DNA from: UBA6522 sp965221035
GTDB lineage: Bacteria > Pseudomonadota > Gammaproteobacteria > Steroidobacterales > Rariloculaceae
Assembly (NCBI GenBank): GCA_965221035.1
Contig: OZ244860.1
Location: forward strand, 310,001 to 374,000
Length of the DNA: 64,000 nucleotides
Direction of reading: 5' to 3'
Of the stretch, positions 26,582 through 34,878 are shown one piece after another; the stretch's first letter is position 1; every line of letters starts with the position of its first letter. The translations under genes and the position numbers were made by a program. The notes beneath the pieces are model-generated. The model did no database searches and was not told where the DNA came from. It worked only from the letters and a program-made list of their open reading frames with translations.

Positions 26582-26617
26582 GATATTCTTGCCATTTTAT
26601 AGTCCGTGATCCAAGCT

Positions 26618-26627
26618 TTGTTCTACA
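26618..26627. promoter_or_regulatory. Second operator-like site, TTGTTCTACA
   Basis: TTGT-TCT-ACA, a TTGT-N3-ACA palindrome 64 bases (centre to centre) from the promoter-overlapping site at 26555-26563. An identical sequence sits at 31763-31772 at almost the same distance from its partner. About six helical turns apart, compatible with DNA looping. Confidence 0.55.
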
Positions 26628-27000
26628 GACTGGAAATTTCTTCTCTCGCAGAGCCTTCAAAGATGAAGTCATTGAGAAAGATACGCCGGCCGAACAGGTT
26701 GCGCTCGAGTTCGGTCAGTTCGGCGGGCGCCGCCGGGAGCGGGCCGTGACGCCTCCGGCCGCGTAGCCTCCCGGTATCGGCAATCGTTCAGGAGAACAGT
26801 CAATGGACTCGATTCCAGTCGGCAGGATCAGGGTTATGCCGACCCCGGCTTGCTTGTTTCCCGCGCCAGTTCAACGGGGGCGCTTAAGCTTTGCTCAATC
26901 TCGATTTGTTCGATTCACCAGAAAATCCTGCTCATTCGGCTCGGTTTCCACAGGTTTTTCGCGAACCGCCCCGCGATGACAAGCCAGTGGGTGGGGGGAA

Positions 27001-27029
27001 TTGTGCAGGTACATGATAATCAATATAAT
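27001..27029 (+). promoter_or_regulatory. Sigma-70 promoter of Xre/RES operon
   Basis: TTGTGC (27001-27006), a 17-base spacer and a perfect TATAAT (27024-27029), 38 bases before the first start codon. Confidence 0.65.
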
Positions 27030-27045
27030 ATGCAGCTAATCATGT
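27011..27045. promoter_or_regulatory. Inverted repeat over the Xre/RES promoter, probable autoregulatory operator
   Basis: ACATGAT (27011-27017) and ATCATGT (27039-27045) are perfect inverted arms with 21 bases between, spanning the -10 hexamer. Antitoxins of this family commonly repress their own operon, and this is where such a site is expected. Confidence 0.5.
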
Positions 27046-27066
27046 TTATCACGATATGAGGATGCG

Positions 27067-27732
27067 ATGGCAATGCAACCGGAGCCGATCGCTTGGGAGC
27101 CGCTTCGGCCCGACGAGGTAGAGAGTCTACCCCCACGGGTGAGACGGCAATTGGGAAGGCCGACAGAGGCCGAAGACGAGTGGATCGTGCTCCACGCGGC
27201 CGATTGGCCGATCGCCAGCATCGTCGATCGCCTCAACCGCCTGTACGGGATGTCGTCGCAGGCAGCCACGCGGGAAACACGGCAACAGTACCTGGATCGT
27301 GCGCTGACCTGGCTCGTGGAAGCCGGGTCGGGCGTGGAGGCGGAACTGGCTGTAGACAATCTTGAACTTCGCAACAGGTACATGAACGAGACGCCAATGC
27401 TCACGGCAGCGCAGATTCATCGCATCTCGGGTCTCGGATCCAGGAACGCGAGCGAGCCGGCGTCGCGCTGGAAGGCAGAGGGCAAGACGTTTGCTGTTCG
27501 GGTTCGAGGGCGCGACCATTATCCTGCATTTCAGTTCGAGGACGGCTCACCACGCCCGGCGATAAAGGCCGTACTCGCCGCACTTCCCGACACGATGTCG
27601 GCGTGGCAAAAGGCGATCTGGTTCGCCTCGGGAAATGGTTGGCTTGACGGCGATGAACCCCGGCATCGACTGGACGATGGCGACCGGGTCGTCGAGGCGG
27701 CGCGCCGGCTTGCCGAATCGGCGCATGGATGA
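27067..27732 (+). CDS. Xre/MbcA/ParS-type antitoxin of a RES toxin
   Basis: 221-residue protein. The C-terminal part SAWQKAIWFASGNGWLDGDEP matches the toxin-binding DUF2384 region of Xre-type antitoxins, which bind and block RES-domain NAD+-degrading toxins and repress the operon. The N-terminal 100 residues, including WPIASIVDRLNRLYGMSSQA, are an extra segment compared with the usual 130-160-residue antitoxins. The middle segment (LTAAQIHRISG) looks like a helix-turn-helix. Either ATG 27067 or 27073 may be used. The last 8 bases overlap the RES gene start, so translation is coupled. Intact module placed between a TonB receptor and an arylsulfotransferase fragment. Confidence 0.8.
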   Translation: MAMQPEPIAWEPLRPDEVESLPPRVRRQLGRPTEAEDEWIVLHAADWPIASIVDRLNRLYGMSSQAATRETRQQYLDRALTWLVEAGSGVEAELAVDNLELRNRYMNETPMLTAAQIHRISGLGSRNASEPASRWKAEGKTFAVRVRGRDHYPAFQFEDGSPRPAIKAVLAALPDTMSAWQKAIWFASGNGWLDGDEPRHRLDDGDRVVEAARRLAESAHG

Positions 27733-28375
27733 GGGTTCCCCGGCGCCTGTTCCACCGCCTCCCGACCCTCTCACGGAACCGAATGTCGTCTTGCTGAGCG
27801 CCGGCGATGTGCTGCACCGGGTGCATAATCGAGCCTTGGTGGGCAACGCCTTCAATCCCTGCCAGGGAGGTCGGACGCGCTTCGCGCCCATCCGCGACGC
27901 CAAGGGACACTGCGTTCCTTCCCTATACGCGGGAAGCACGGTGGAGGCGGCAATTTACGAGACAGTATTCCATGACATACCACTGAGCGCCGATCGCAAG
28001 GCTGTGCCGAGGGACGCGGTCGAGCAGCGCAATCACAGTACTCTCCTGGTACGGCGCGAACTGCGGCTTGCGAGCCTCCGCGCACCGGATCTCATGAAGT
28101 GGGGTGTACGCCGTGAGCAGCTTGTCGGCAGTCTGCCGACGCAATACGGCCGAACCGCGCCTTGGGCGCAGGCGATCCACGCACAGTTCGAGGATGTCGA
28201 CGGGCTGATCTGGACGTCCAATCTTTGCGATCCGGACGCCGCCTTGTTGTTGTTTGGCGATCGCGTGGCTGTGGCGGATATTCAGGTCGTCGCGGTCAGG
28301 GCGGGAACGGACGGGTCCTTTCTCGGCGATGTCCGCAACGCGGGCCGCCGCGCAGGCATTTGGATTTCGCTCTGA
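27725..28375 (+). CDS. RES-domain toxin
   Basis: 216-residue RES-domain protein. The family is named for conserved Arg, Glu and Ser, visible here as GGRTRFAPI, SLYAGSTVEAAIYETVFHD and IWTSNL. Known members degrade NAD+ and arrest growth until neutralised by an Xre-type antitoxin. ATG 27725 is chosen because it overlaps the antitoxin end by eight bases; earlier in-frame ATGs (27653, 27677) lie inside the antitoxin gene. No signal peptide; cytoplasmic. The N-terminal proline-rich stretch (PAPVPPPPDP) is a flexible lead. Confidence 0.88.
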   Translation: MDEGSPAPVPPPPDPLTEPNVVLLSAGDVLHRVHNRALVGNAFNPCQGGRTRFAPIRDAKGHCVPSLYAGSTVEAAIYETVFHDIPLSADRKAVPRDAVEQRNHSTLLVRRELRLASLRAPDLMKWGVRREQLVGSLPTQYGRTAPWAQAIHAQFEDVDGLIWTSNLCDPDAALLLFGDRVAVADIQVVAVRAGTDGSFLGDVRNAGRRAGIWISL

Positions 28376-28399
28376 ATTACCGGCGAAACAATCTACACC

Positions 28400-28633
28400 C
28401 TAGTGGAACCCATGCGTTCGAAAGCCGCCATAGATCTCCCACTGGAAAAGATCATCGTGATCGTAAATCTCGGCACGAAAAACTTCTTGCAGGCCGTCGT
28501 ATTCCACAACGCGGCCTCCGTAGGGATAAAAACCCCAGTTAACGCCCGGTCGTTCATACAGCCTTGGGTCGAGTGGGACGCAGAAGGCGTGAATCACCAA
28601 TCGGTTACCTGTCTTGACTTCGACGGTTTGCAT
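28400..28633 (-). pseudogene. C-terminal fragment of an arylsulfotransferase-like gene
   Basis: 77 codons aligning with the last ~80 residues of the complete gene at 31841: LVIHAFCVP versus LVIFAFCLP, YGGRVVEYDG versus YGGRLVEYDG, and WEIYGGFR versus WELYGGFR. The propeller and active-site histidines are absent, so it cannot be an active enzyme. It lies just after the RES toxin gene and upstream (same strand) of the receptor at 24221, mirroring the arrangement of the intact gene at 31841 upstream of the receptor at 29158. Confidence 0.85.
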
Positions 28634-29157
28634 TCATAAGTCATTGATATGCTTGAACATCAAAAATTCACTAGGCACAACTTCTGGGGTTTGAGCGGGT
28701 TGTCGCCGGTTCAGTTCAATGCATAGGGGACCGTCCGACAGCGTCAGGCCCAGGGCCTCGTAGATCAGTTGGGCTTCGGCCGTGGCCGAAGGCGGGCTAA
28801 TCGCTATTCGAGTTACGTAAAGGTCAACATAACTCGATGACTGGGGACTAGCCAAGCTTCAAATCCACGCAGCGCCTTGAACTGCTGGACATCCTCAAAC
28901 ACTGCCATCGGTCTCGACCCACCGTCGTGGACAGTCAAGAGCCGGCGGAACTTTGGTAGAAGATGACCGGATAAATGGCGTAAGCAGACGCCAACCTCGA
29001 CGAGCCCTTGAACAACGCCCATCCCCTTGTTAGTGGGTCGCTATTGCACGCCGATTAACATACAGTCATCGCTGACTTCGATCTCAAGAAGAGAAATTTC
29101 CACAATTTAGACTCCGAAAAAGAAAGTCGGTGTCGCTCGGGATTTTCTTCACCACCG
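28634..29157. other. Decayed region without an identifiable gene
   Basis: Minus-strand frames at 28634-28855 and 28813-29022 overlap and contain protein-like stretches (AEAQLIYEALGL; FRRLLTVHDGG, AVFEDVQQFKAL) that I could not assign to a family. They look like scraps of one or more genes broken by frameshifts, in line with the neighbouring arylsulfotransferase fragment. No terminal inverted repeats or transposase motifs were seen. Confidence 0.4.
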
Positions 29158-31608
29158 TTAAAATAGAGTCTCAAAGGTGATCCCCCACAGGGCGTTGCCA
29201 TTGACATGTCGGTCGACTTGGCAACCGAACGTTTCATCTCCCGGCCCCGGACCATTTGACATGCCGTTGCATACAATCTCGCCTGTAACGTTATCGCCGA
29301 ACAGGGAGACAGTATGTTGCAGGTCGGTCCCGAAACTGTACGTGGCGCGCAGGTTGATGGTGTCAAGCGCCGGATGCGTGCCTCGTCGGGTATTGCTCAA
29401 ATTGGAAAAATGCTCCCCTAAGTGGCGATAACGTGCGAGGAGCATCATTTCCGCTGCACCCATCGGAATCGTGTAAGCGACCGTTCCGTTGAAGGTGAAT
29501 TCCGGGTTTCCTTCCACCTGTTTGCCGACCTGAGCTTCCGAAGTGGCCGACAACCCCGTCACATCCGTGATTTCGGTGTCCGCAAACAAGGCTTGAGCGT
29601 TGATGAACCATGCTTCCGTGGCGGCCCATGTAAGGTCAAACTCGATTCCCGAAGAGTCGACTGCCGGGATATTGTTCAATTCGGGACCTGTGGCCAGCAC
29701 CTCAAACAGCTGGATATCTTCCCAAGTATAAGTATATGCCGCAGCGTTGAAGCGTACCGTTCCGTTCGCGAGAGTGCTTTTGATGCCGATTTCAAAGGAG
29801 TCGAGAAACTCCGGAGATATCGGATTGTCGCCGAGCGCCAGAGCGCGGTTGTCAAACGCGCCGCCCTTGAAACCGCGACCGGCATTGGCATACAGCAGGA
29901 CGTCATCCGTCGCATTCCAGCTCAACGCAGCATTCCAGCCGACTTCCGATAATTCCTGAAGCGGGCCAACAGCTCGATCAAAGGAGTTTTCCGGCAGCGG
30001 GTTGGTACCAGGGTCACTACCCAGTTTTATCTCTGGGCAATAATCGGGGTTGTTCTCCCGAAATGCTCGACCCCACTCGTTACCGATGTTGGCGCTGGTA
30101 TTGCCTGTACCCATGCCCATTGCACCTGGAACAACTGTGGCAGCCGGATTTGGGTGGCAGAAGAACTTGCGATAACTGGCCCTGCCATTCTTGGGAGGGG
30201 CGGCTAGCGTTTCGTCTGAAGATCTTAGGCCAAAGGTCGCTGTTACCGATTCCGAAAGATCCAAGTCAAATTGGCCATAAACGGATAGGGCTTCAAATTC
30301 CGCATCAATGAGAATTGAATTGGACGGTGAGGGAGGCAAGTTCGGTACATTGACCCAAGTGTCTTCAATTGACTCCGATGAGCTGTAATAGACACCCGCG
30401 ACCCAGCGGAAGGGATCCTCGGCGGGTGAAGAGAACCGAAATTCCTGCTGGAAAACCTGCCAGTCACCTACTTGATTGGCATTGAACGAAACAACGGCAC
30501 CCGCCGCATAGTGAGCCAGATATTGGTCCAGATACGATGTGATGGAGTCGACCTGAATATTGCCCACTTGCCCATTCAGGTAAAGATTGAAGATGTCATA
30601 AGCAAATTCGTATCCGTCCCCGACATCGTCATAGACGTAGCCGCCCGGAGCAAACAATTTTCTTCCGGCCATACCCGGATGTGCCGGCAGCAGGCCCTGC
30701 GCATTGAGATCGGCCAGATAAGGTGTTGAATTTATCGCCTGTTGTATCAGACTGACCGTACAGTCGTTGGGTTCGTCCGGACGCTGTCCCCGTTCATCGA
30801 AATCGGGACATGGGCCGGTGCCTGTCGCGTTGAGCGGCCCGTCATTGAGAATGGCGATATCGTCACCATCCGCGCTTCCATTGGTGTATTTGGCGGTAAG
30901 GCTGAAGTTGTCCGTGGGTGCCCAGACCAGCGTACCCCGAACGCCCGAGTAATTTCTGCCGTCAACGGGCTCGCCTGTATTGCGCGCGTCCATCACACCA
31001 TCAAGGTTGTTTGACGCAACGGCGATTCGTCCGGCCACCGTATCGCTCAGGCTGCCGCCGACTGCGCCCTCAAAATCCAAACGATTGCCCACGCCGCCGG
31101 TCAACCGGGCGTAGCCATTAGTTTCTTCACCAACTTGTGGTGTGCGCGAATAAAAGTTGACGGCCCCGCCCGTGGTATTGCGACCGTAAAGGGTATTCTG
31201 TGGGCCTCTCAGCACTTCGACACGCTCCATGTCGAACACCCCGATCGCGCTTGTAAATGGCGAGACTTGATAAATGTTGTCGATATACATCGCGACCGAC
31301 GTCTGTGTAGAGACATGGAAACTGGAGGTGCCTACGCCCCGGATAGAGATACCTGCATTCGCCGCACCAGAATTGTTGGTCGTGATGCCAACAAAGGCAT
31401 GCTCAAGGTCGTCCGCGCCCTGAATGTCGTAGTCATCCAGCAAGTCTCCGGCGAGCGCGTTGATTGCGATAGGAATGTTCTGAACGCCTTCCTCACGCCG
31501 CTGCGCGGTGACGACAATTTCCTCAAGTTGCGCCATCGTGGTGAGCGGCACGGAAATAGCGATAGTCAATACACCGCCGATGACGGCATTTTTCTTCAAG
31601 TTATGCAT
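29158..31608 (-). CDS. TonB-dependent receptor
   Basis: 816-residue outer-membrane receptor. ATG 31608 is chosen: it follows GAGGAAA and begins a clear signal peptide (ending TTMAQ) before the TonB box LEEIVVTAQRREEG. Plug motifs SIRGVGTSSFHVSTQTSVAM and EVLRGPQNTLYGRNTTGG are intact and the barrel ends WGITFETLF. Downstream of the complete arylsulfotransferase-like gene on the same strand (232 bases). It shares its upstream operator arrangement with the receptor at 24221, although the two proteins are clearly diverged. Likely imports the substrate or product of the periplasmic enzyme. Confidence 0.94.
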   Translation of the reverse strand: MHNLKKNAVIGGVLTIAISVPLTTMAQLEEIVVTAQRREEGVQNIPIAINALAGDLLDDYDIQGADDLEHAFVGITTNNSGAANAGISIRGVGTSSFHVSTQTSVAMYIDNIYQVSPFTSAIGVFDMERVEVLRGPQNTLYGRNTTGGAVNFYSRTPQVGEETNGYARLTGGVGNRLDFEGAVGGSLSDTVAGRIAVASNNLDGVMDARNTGEPVDGRNYSGVRGTLVWAPTDNFSLTAKYTNGSADGDDIAILNDGPLNATGTGPCPDFDERGQRPDEPNDCTVSLIQQAINSTPYLADLNAQGLLPAHPGMAGRKLFAPGGYVYDDVGDGYEFAYDIFNLYLNGQVGNIQVDSITSYLDQYLAHYAAGAVVSFNANQVGDWQVFQQEFRFSSPAEDPFRWVAGVYYSSSESIEDTWVNVPNLPPSPSNSILIDAEFEALSVYGQFDLDLSESVTATFGLRSSDETLAAPPKNGRASYRKFFCHPNPAATVVPGAMGMGTGNTSANIGNEWGRAFRENNPDYCPEIKLGSDPGTNPLPENSFDRAVGPLQELSEVGWNAALSWNATDDVLLYANAGRGFKGGAFDNRALALGDNPISPEFLDSFEIGIKSTLANGTVRFNAAAYTYTWEDIQLFEVLATGPELNNIPAVDSSGIEFDLTWAATEAWFINAQALFADTEITDVTGLSATSEAQVGKQVEGNPEFTFNGTVAYTIPMGAAEMMLLARYRHLGEHFSNLSNTRRGTHPALDTINLRATYSFGTDLQHTVSLFGDNVTGEIVCNGMSNGPGPGDETFGCQVDRHVNGNALWGITFETLF

Positions 31609-31698
31609 GATGTTTCCTCGTGAAACGTCAGGTATCAGTAGCCAAGGCCGAAGCATCGTGTTGCGGCAAGACCACACCGGCTCGCGGTTAGGCGGGTG

Positions 31699-31727
31699 CT
31701 TGTACAACAAAAAACGACAAATAACAA
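31699..31727 (-). promoter_or_regulatory. Putative sigma-70 promoter of TonB receptor, overlapped by operator
   Basis: On the minus strand TTGTTA (31722-31727), 17 bases, TACAAG (31699-31704). The -10 is part of the perfect TTGT-ACA-ACAA palindrome at 31700-31710. The segment GACAAATAACAAGATATTC (plus strand) is identical to that upstream of the receptor at 24221. Confidence 0.55.
31700..31710. promoter_or_regulatory. Operator-like element TTGTACAACAA
   Basis: The most symmetric copy of the shared element (TTGT-N3-ACAA), 92 bases before the receptor start and overlapping its -10 hexamer. It pairs with TTGTTCTACA at 31763-31772, 63 bases away centre to centre. Confidence 0.6.
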
Positions 31728-31762
31728 GATATTCATCACAGTTATGGTCCGTGCACCCTGCA

Positions 31763-31772
31763 TTGTTCTACA
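31763..31772. promoter_or_regulatory. Second operator-like site, TTGTTCTACA
   Basis: Identical ten bases to 26618-26627 and at the same relative position upstream of a TonB receptor. Lies between the arylsulfotransferase-like gene end and the receptor promoter. Confidence 0.55.
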
Positions 31773-31840
31773 CTCTGGTCCCAGTCGCGGGGAGCACAAC
31801 GTGTTGCCGCGTCAAGTGCCCGGCGCGCTCTGGCCTGGCC

Positions 31841-33553
31841 TCAATGCGCCATCGGCAGGTCAGGCCGGTGGTAGATGTCGGGGCTGCGGAACCCGCCGTA
31901 GAGTTCCCAGTGGTTCAGGTCGTAGTAGGGTATCGCCTCCAGCCGGAACACGATGTCGTCGCCGTCGTACTCCACCAACCGGCCGCCGTAGGGCAGGTCG
32001 CCCGTGGAGCGGCGCGTCTCGTCCATGCTGTCCTGCGTGATGCCCTCCAGACGCGGCAGGCAGAAGGCGAAAATGACCAGGTGGTTGTCCGTCATCGGCA
32101 GGCGCCAGGCATCGCTCATGGCGTTGGCGAAGCAGGCGTCCTCGTGGGCGCTGTCGCCCGAGGTCCAGACCTGCCGGACGGTCATGTTTTCCTCGTCCAC
32201 TTCGTATTCGACACCGCGGCTGAAGTTCTCGGGTAGCGGCAGGCGCGGCTCGAAGGGCATGGCGCCGCCGTGCGCGCGGTTGTCGAACATGATCACCGTT
32301 CCGGCGTGGGTCATGCGCGGATTGTGCTGGTAGCCGGGCCACAGCAGGTCGCCTACCGGTGTGAGCAGCTTGTCCTGGAGGTTCGCCGGCCAGCCGTCAT
32401 GACGCCCGAGAATCCATTTGATGTCCCTTGATTCCCGGTCCACCTTGATGATGGCGTTCTGGTTCCGCAGCGAAACCAGAACCGAATCGTCCGAGGCGTC
32501 GTAGCTCAGTCCGTTGGCATGGGTCCAGTCCATGTAGTCGGGGAAACCGCGCACCCACCAGTAGCTCCAGAAGGTGTCGTAACCCACCCGGAAGGGGTCC
32601 AGCACACCGTAGGTGTCCCAGGTCCAGACGGTTTCTCCCTCGGGCGTGAACTGTACGACGGTGTCGGCCATGACGATCTGGTCCATCCTCGGCGCGTCCG
32701 GGTCGCTGTCGCTGCTGTAGTAGTCCTCGATGAGATAGCCGTTGGCGGAGAAGGCCAGAAAGTCGCCGTTAGGCATCTCGTGGGGTTGGTGATGCAGCGT
32801 TTGCTGGCCGAGAATGGGAATCGCATCGGGGTTTTCGGGTGGGGGGAAGGGCCGCTCTTCGGCGTAGAACTGCCGCACGATGTTGCCCAGCAGGTCGATC
32901 TCCACGGTGGAGAAGTCCGTCCGGTGCATGAGTATGTTGCCGTTGGAGAGACGGGCGATGCCGGCCGTGCGAAAGTCCGAATTGTAGTACCAGATGACCT
33001 CGCCGCGGGCGTCCAGCGCCAGTAACATGCCCCAGTCCTCCGAGAAGTCACGCTGCCTCTCGGTCAGCCAGTGAGCGCGCCCCAGGGCCCGGCGCCGCAC
33101 GCTCAGGAAGGTCACGCCGGGTTCCATGCGCTCCGGGATCGAGACCTGTATGTCCAGATCCGGGAACTCCAGCGGATTGGCGGGCAGTTCCGGCGTGGTA
33201 TGTGACCAAGTCTCGATGTGCTGCTCGCCGTCCGCCCCGGTGACCGAAAGCGTGATCGCATGTTCGCGACCGGGGCGCATACCGATGACCGGCAGGGCAA
33301 AGCGTCCATTCCGCGCCGCTTCGGCATCGAATTCCGCCTGCCAGCTGTTGACACCGTCGCTGATGGAGAGGCTGGACTCCGCAGCCTGATCCAGGCTGAA
33401 CCGGATCTCCGCCCCAAGCGGTACGCGGCCACTGGGATTGGCGGTGAGAGTGGGTGCTTCCACGAAGGCAAGCTGCGCCTGCACGCCGGTGAATGGCGCT
33501 GCCAGCAGCAGGGTGATGGCGGCTGCCTGTAGCCGCGATTTCTTACTGTTCAT
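31841..33553 (-). CDS. Periplasmic arylsulfotransferase-like (ASST) protein
   Basis: 570-residue exported protein (signal peptide ending GVQAQ) of the arylsulfotransferase family, six-bladed propellers that move sulfate between phenolic compounds through a histidine. Candidate active-site residues: QTLHHQPHE, MDWTHANGL, the arginine of VSLRNQNAIIK, and the histidines of QHNPRMTHAGT, all in family order. An N-terminal beta domain (residues 25-120) precedes the propeller. It is paired with the TonB receptor at 29158 and diverges from the alcohol-dehydrogenase operon, sharing a 215-base control region with AATGTACAACAA. Donor and acceptor are unknown; family membership is clear, sulfotransferase activity is inferred. 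Confidence 0.88.
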   Translation of the reverse strand: MNSKKSRLQAAAITLLLAAPFTGVQAQLAFVEAPTLTANPSGRVPLGAEIRFSLDQAAESSLSISDGVNSWQAEFDAEAARNGRFALPVIGMRPGREHAITLSVTGADGEQHIETWSHTTPELPANPLEFPDLDIQVSIPERMEPGVTFLSVRRRALGRAHWLTERQRDFSEDWGMLLALDARGEVIWYYNSDFRTAGIARLSNGNILMHRTDFSTVEIDLLGNIVRQFYAEERPFPPPENPDAIPILGQQTLHHQPHEMPNGDFLAFSANGYLIEDYYSSDSDPDAPRMDQIVMADTVVQFTPEGETVWTWDTYGVLDPFRVGYDTFWSYWWVRGFPDYMDWTHANGLSYDASDDSVLVSLRNQNAIIKVDRESRDIKWILGRHDGWPANLQDKLLTPVGDLLWPGYQHNPRMTHAGTVIMFDNRAHGGAMPFEPRLPLPENFSRGVEYEVDEENMTVRQVWTSGDSAHEDACFANAMSDAWRLPMTDNHLVIFAFCLPRLEGITQDSMDETRRSTGDLPYGGRLVEYDGDDIVFRLEAIPYYDLNHWELYGGFRSPDIYHRPDLPMAH

Positions 33554-33696
33554 CGATTGAACTCCCGGTCCGAGTCAAGTTTCCCCCCAAAAGTTGAACA
33601 GATTTTGATCAGCTCCTGAAGGGCGTATTCAAAAAACCAATAACAGTCAGTACTTTGCGATTTACCGAATCGTCATGCAATTGATCCTGAGAAAAT

Positions 33697-33708
33697 AATG
33701 TACAACAA
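33697..33708. promoter_or_regulatory. Operator-like element AATGTACAACAA between ASST gene and ADH operon
   Basis: Third exact copy, in the region shared by two divergent units: 61 bases before the alcohol dehydrogenase start and 144 before the ASST-like start. A single regulator bound here could switch the periplasmic step and the intracellular oxidation operon together. Confidence 0.65.
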
Positions 33709-33768
33709 TAGCGGGGTCCAGGAAAGATTCCGCGTGTTGTTGGAATCGAATTGCATGGAACCCCGAGG

Positions 33769-34878
33769 ATGGCATTTCACGCAACCGCAGCCGTAGTTCG
33801 CGAGCCGGGCGGGCCGTTCGCGCTGGAGCGCGTGGAGCTCGACGCGCTGCGCGACCGTGAAGTGCTGGTCCGCATCCAGGCATGTGGAATCTGCCACACC
33901 GACTTCAAGTTTCAGAGCCGCGTGCCGCTGCCCGGCGTGTTCGGGCACGAAGGCACCGGTATCGTGGAGGAAACCGGATCCGCGGTCACTTCCGTACGTG
34001 CCGGGGACCGGGTCATCGTTTCCTATCCGTGGTGCGGAGCCTGTCCGTCGTGCGAGCGTTCGGAACCGTTTCGGTGCGAGGACATACCGGTTCTCAAGTT
34101 CGCCGGACACCGCAGTGACGGCAGCCGGACGGTCCGGCTGAATGGCCACACCATCAGCGGCGCATTCTTTCAGCAGTCCTCCTTCGCCACCCACGCCATC
34201 GCGCTTGAGCAAGCGCTCGTCCCCGTCGACCATGACCTGCCGCCGGAAGTGTTGGCCGCCTTGCCCTGCGGGGTTCAGACGGGCGCCGGCGCGGTGTTCA
34301 ACACATTCAGGATGACTGCGGAGCACAGCCTCGTGATGTTCGGGGTGGGGGCGGTGGGATTGAGCGCCATCATGGCGGCGCGAGTCGCGGGCGTGTCGCC
34401 GAGAATCGCCGTGGACATCAATCCCTCACGGCTGGCGCTCGCCATGGAACTTGGCGCCACCCATGCGTTGAACGCGAACGAGGAAAGTGTACCGCGGCGG
34501 GTGCGCGACTGGCTGCCTCATGGGGCCAGCCATGCCCTGGAGAGCTCGATTACGGCGTCGGCCCTGACCGATGCCGCGCAATGCATCGGCCAAGGCGGCA
34601 AGATCGGAATCTTCAGTGCGCCCGGACCGGGTGAGGAGTTTCCGTTTCCTTTCCGTGAGTTGTTTACAAGGGCCGGAAGTCTGCACGGCATCATTCAGGG
34701 GTCATCGGTTCCGCGGGATTTCCTGCCACGGTTGATCGAACTGCGGCAAGCGGGTCGATTTCCCTATGACCGGCTGATCGCGACCTACGATTTTGCGGAT
34801 ATCAACCGCGCGTTTGCAGACTTGCACGAAGGCACCGCGATCAAGCCCGTTCTGGTGATTCCACAGGAGGCCCGATGA
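33769..34878 (+). CDS. Zinc-dependent alcohol dehydrogenase
   Basis: 369-residue medium-chain NAD(P)-dependent dehydrogenase, cytoplasmic. Catalytic zinc ligands: Cys in ACGICHTDFK and His in GHEGTGIVEE. The structural zinc lobe is present (CGACPSCERSEPFRC, C-x2-C-x2-C-x7-C). The Rossmann signature is GVGAVGLSA. Closest in style to class III / aryl-alcohol dehydrogenases. ATG 33769 is preferred over an upstream TTG. First gene of an eight-gene rightward operon; its stop overlaps the SDR start by four bases. Expected to oxidise an alcohol to an aldehyde handled by the aldehyde dehydrogenase two genes on. Confidence 0.93.
   Translation: MAFHATAAVVREPGGPFALERVELDALRDREVLVRIQACGICHTDFKFQSRVPLPGVFGHEGTGIVEETGSAVTSVRAGDRVIVSYPWCGACPSCERSEPFRCEDIPVLKFAGHRSDGSRTVRLNGHTISGAFFQQSSFATHAIALEQALVPVDHDLPPEVLAALPCGVQTGAGAVFNTFRMTAEHSLVMFGVGAVGLSAIMAARVAGVSPRIAVDINPSRLALAMELGATHALNANEESVPRRVRDWLPHGASHALESSITASALTDAAQCIGQGGKIGIFSAPGPGEEFPFPFRELFTRAGSLHGIIQGSSVPRDFLPRLIELRQAGRFPYDRLIATYDFADINRAFADLHEGTAIKPVLVIPQEAR

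Larger units (their letters stand above)
26486..27066. other. Intergenic region with paired operators and Xre/RES promoter
   Basis: Left part (26553-26627) holds the receptor promoter and two operator-like sites. The middle (26640-26760, minus strand) reads as an open stretch with protein-like sequence LTELERNLFGRRIFLNDFIF but has no start codon, so it may be a gene scrap. The right part (27001-27066) holds the promoter of the toxin-antitoxin pair. Confidence 0.5.

Noticed and set aside
26640..26760. Minus-strand protein-like stretch upstream of a TonB receptor
   Set aside because: No start codon between flanking stops and no family match; mentioned only as a possible scrap in the intergenic entry.
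28813..29022. Insertion sequence in the decayed region
   Set aside because: No transposase catalytic motifs, terminal inverted repeats or target duplications could be found.
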